Below are positions 4,550 through 6,327 of a stretch of DNA of 6,327 nt, one piece after another. The stretch is from NCBI GenBank assembly GCA_003139975.1, contig PLHN01000198.1:1-6327 (forward strand), in the 5' to 3' direction. Every line of letters begins with the position of its first letter. Within the stretch, counting starts at the first letter, position 1. Origin of the DNA: Acidobacteriaceae bacterium (lineage in GTDB: Bacteria > Acidobacteriota > Terriglobia > Terriglobales > Acidobacteriaceae). Under the pieces are notes generated by a model. That model saw only the letters and a list, made by a program, of their open reading frames with translations, was not told the origin of the DNA and ran no database searches. Made by a program: the position numbers and the translations under genes.

Positions 4550-6327
4550 ATGCCCAAAGTCCCGATTTTCCGGTTGCGCAGTTCCGAGGTGCCGAGCCTT
4601 CCCGATCTCCGCTATCAGCGGCCCGTACTCGCTTTCAGCGATTTGCAACTGGGCGTAGATAATCTCCGTTACGACGTTTTTCTGAGTCCCCGCATCAGTG
4701 CCGACTTGAGTTTCCATCTGGCACGCTACCTCTGCCGGTTTGGCGAGGTCGACGCACTGCTGGAGATGGACGTTCCCGCCGCCAACCGGTCGCAGTTCCA
4801 ACAGCCCGAGAGTACAACGAACGCCCGCAAATCCGGTGCTGCCGACCTGAAGACCGGCCTGATCTCAATTCACCAGGCGATCCTCACGCGTGCCAAAGCG
4901 GAAGGGAATCCCTCCATCGATTTGCTTGGGCGGCTGGCTGTGCTGAAGTTCATTCGTTCCGAGTTGCAGGTTCAATTCTTGAAAATCCTCGAGCAGTGCC
5001 GCATGAAGTCGAAGGCGCTGGAGGGCTTGCGGCAGACCAGCATGATGCGCGCGCAGGAGCGCGTTTCGCTATTCCATGCGCGCAAGAAAATTATTATCCG
5101 GCGCGCCGGGCAGGAAGTATTTCGCGTGCTTCGCGATATCGAAAAGGAAACGCTGGCCCGCACGCGCCGCGCCCTGCTCGGCGAATTGGCCGCCGACACC
5201 TACCGCCTTTTTCTGAATCCGCTGATTTTCACCGAAGACGGGCGCGACGATTACCTGTGCGCCGAACACTATTACATGTTCGGAAACTTCGAAAGGGACC
5301 CGGACCGTTTTTCCATTCTGCGCCACCTTGCGCTCGATTTCCTCCGCCAGTTGGGCTATGGGGACGGCGTTGCCGACGAAAACCTCGAACAGGCGCTGAA
5401 TGTCCCGGACAATGCGACTGCGCTCGCTGGAACCGGCAACGGCGAGGACGCGACCTCGGAGGATCGAAACCGGAAGGACCGTCTCGAACTGTGGACCCGC
5501 CAGCTTCACCGCGAAGGCCTGCTGCCGCATGTGATCGCTTCCTACGAAGCGGTTCCTCTGCTCGCCGAATACGCTCCCCGCGTGAATCCCCAGCAACTCA
5601 AGAACGCGCTGATTGACGGCGCAGAAGCCGAGCGCGTGGAAAAAATCATCGCCGAAGGCCGGCTGCACTCCGACCGGCTGTTTGCTGCCATCGGCCGTGT
5701 CGCCTCTTGCCGTGGTAGCGAGCGCACCCGCTTTGCGGCGCGCCTGCTGCGCGATCTGTTCTGCTATCACCGCGATTTGCGCGGACTTGAGGCCGTCAGC
5801 GCCGGTTTCGACAGCATTAATCTGATCGCAGACGACAAGGTCCGCAAGCTTTCCACGCTCAACGGCATGCTCTACGAATTTCTGCCGCCCGAGGACCAGA
5901 AGCCGGGCGAAGATCGCGTGCTCGATCACGTTATCCTGAAGGCGGACGTCCGCGATTCCTCCCGCCTAACGCGCTCGCTGATGGAGAAGGGCATGAATGC
6001 CGCTTCCTACTTCAGCTTGAATTTCTACGATCCGGTCAACAAGCTGCTCGCAAAATACGGCGCGCAGAAAGTCTTCTTGGAAGGCGACGCGATTATCGTT
6101 GCGTTGCTGCAGCGGGAAGCTGAAGTCCAACTCGCCGTGAGCCGCGCCTGCGTGCTGGCATGGGAGATTGTCAGCCTGCTGCACACCTACAACGACCTGC
6201 TGCGCAACTCCGGGCTGCCGCCGATGGAAGTAGGCCTGGGAATCGCGTATCAGAATTCTGCGCCGCTCTACTTGATGGATGGCGAATACCGCATCATGAT
6301 CTCCGACGCGATCAACGAAAGCGACCG
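4550..6327 (+). CDS. Large protein with C-terminal divergent class III nucleotidyl cyclase domain (truncated by window)
   Basis: The frame is open for 593 codons to the window edge (the last codon, CG-, must be Arg) with no stop or frameshift. ATG 4550 is the first in-frame ATG and has no clear Shine-Dalgarno sequence. Residues 1-450 are soluble, mostly helical, rich in Arg, Glu and Leu, and match no family I know; about 285-310 is a low-complexity acidic linker (GNGEDATSEDRNRKD). From about 460 the sequence follows a class III adenylate/guanylate cyclase: LKADVRDSSRLTR with metal-binding Asp466, EGDAIIVALL with metal-binding Asp513, VGLGIAYQNSAPLYLMDG, then ISDAINESDR with Asn589 and Arg593 as the transition-state pair. 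The purine-selecting Lys position is Phe509 and the partner position is Ile582. No membrane segment is seen, so a cytosolic signalling enzyme or a divergent nucleotide sensor is likely. The leader carries a boxA-like element. Confidence 0.8.
   Translation, partial: MPKVPIFRLRSSEVPSLPDLRYQRPVLAFSDLQLGVDNLRYDVFLSPRISADLSFHLARYLCRFGEVDALLEMDVPAANRSQFQQPESTTNARKSGAADLKTGLISIHQAILTRAKAEGNPSIDLLGRLAVLKFIRSELQVQFLKILEQCRMKSKALEGLRQTSMMRAQERVSLFHARKKIIIRRAGQEVFRVLRDIEKETLARTRRALLGELAADTYRLFLNPLIFTEDGRDDYLCAEHYYMFGNFERDPDRFSILRHLALDFLRQLGYGDGVADENLEQALNVPDNATALAGTGNGEDATSEDRNRKDRLELWTRQLHREGLLPHVIASYEAVPLLAEYAPRVNPQQLKNALIDGAEAERVEKIIAEGRLHSDRLFAAIGRVASCRGSERTRFAARLLRDLFCYHRDLRGLEAVSAGFDSINLIADDKVRKLSTLNGMLYEFLPPEDQKPGEDRVLDHVILKADVRDSSRLTRSLMEKGMNAASYFSLNFYDPVNKLLAKYGAQKVFLEGDAIIVALLQREAEVQLAVSRACVLAWEIVSLLHTYNDLLRNSGLPPMEVGLGIAYQNSAPLYLMDGEYRIMISDAINESD

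Noticed and set aside
4463..4801. 112-codon minus-strand open frame across the start of the cyclase gene
   Set aside because: It overlaps the plus-strand coding start and leader, has no start signals and no recognisable protein features.
4996..5616. 206-codon plus-strand open frame
   Set aside because: Arg/Pro-rich out-of-frame translation within the cyclase-domain gene, typical of GC-rich shadow frames.
5069..5929. 286-codon minus-strand open frame
   Set aside because: It is the antisense shadow of the cyclase-domain gene, whose plus-strand frame is longer and has recognisable catalytic motifs.
1..6327. tRNA, rRNA, CRISPR array, insertion sequence, phage or defence island
   Set aside because: No cloverleaf, repeat-spacer pattern, terminal inverted repeats, transposase or known defence-gene motifs were seen on either strand.

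Overview
The window looks like ordinary chromosome of a GC-rich, diderm, free-living bacterium. An outer-membrane type RlpA lipoprotein, a MutY with its iron-sulfur cluster and a CxxC redoxin fit an aerobic Gram-negative lineage. The overall style (protein flavour, TACAAT -10 elements six bases before ATG) makes me lean to Acidobacteriota, but that is an impression and not a proof. No tRNA, rRNA, CRISPR array, insertion sequence or phage gene is visible.

The left half (1-2083) is read on the minus strand. From upstream to downstream it holds: a 74-aa helical protein and rlpA, joined by a GTGA stop/start overlap and driven by a near-consensus promoter at 2143-2171; a HIT-family nucleotide hydrolase with its own promoter and a roughly 70-nt leader with two competing hairpins; a 66-aa orphan protein with a TACAAT box six bases before its ATG; a terminator-like hairpin; and the first ~65 codons of a membrane protein that leaves the window at position 1.

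The right half (2239-6327) is read on the plus strand, so 2084-2238 is a divergent promoter region. It starts with a tight three-gene operon: an exported NTF2/DUF4440-like protein, mutY (overlap TGATG) and a peroxiredoxin/TlpA-like redoxin directly after it. MutY repairs A:8-oxoG mispairs and the redoxin is a thiol oxidoreductase, so the pair shares an oxidative-damage theme. NTF2-like folds are too general to assign a role to the first gene.

After a 243-base leader region with a hairpin, a TACAAT box and a perfect 11-base boxA-like word (TGCTCTTTAAC), a long open frame runs from 4550 off the right end (at least 593 codons). Its first ~450 residues match nothing I know. Its C-terminal part is a divergent class III nucleotidyl cyclase domain with both metal-binding Asp residues and the Asn/Arg transition-state pair, but without the usual purine-selecting residues. 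This gene and its boxA-bearing leader are the most interesting objects here.
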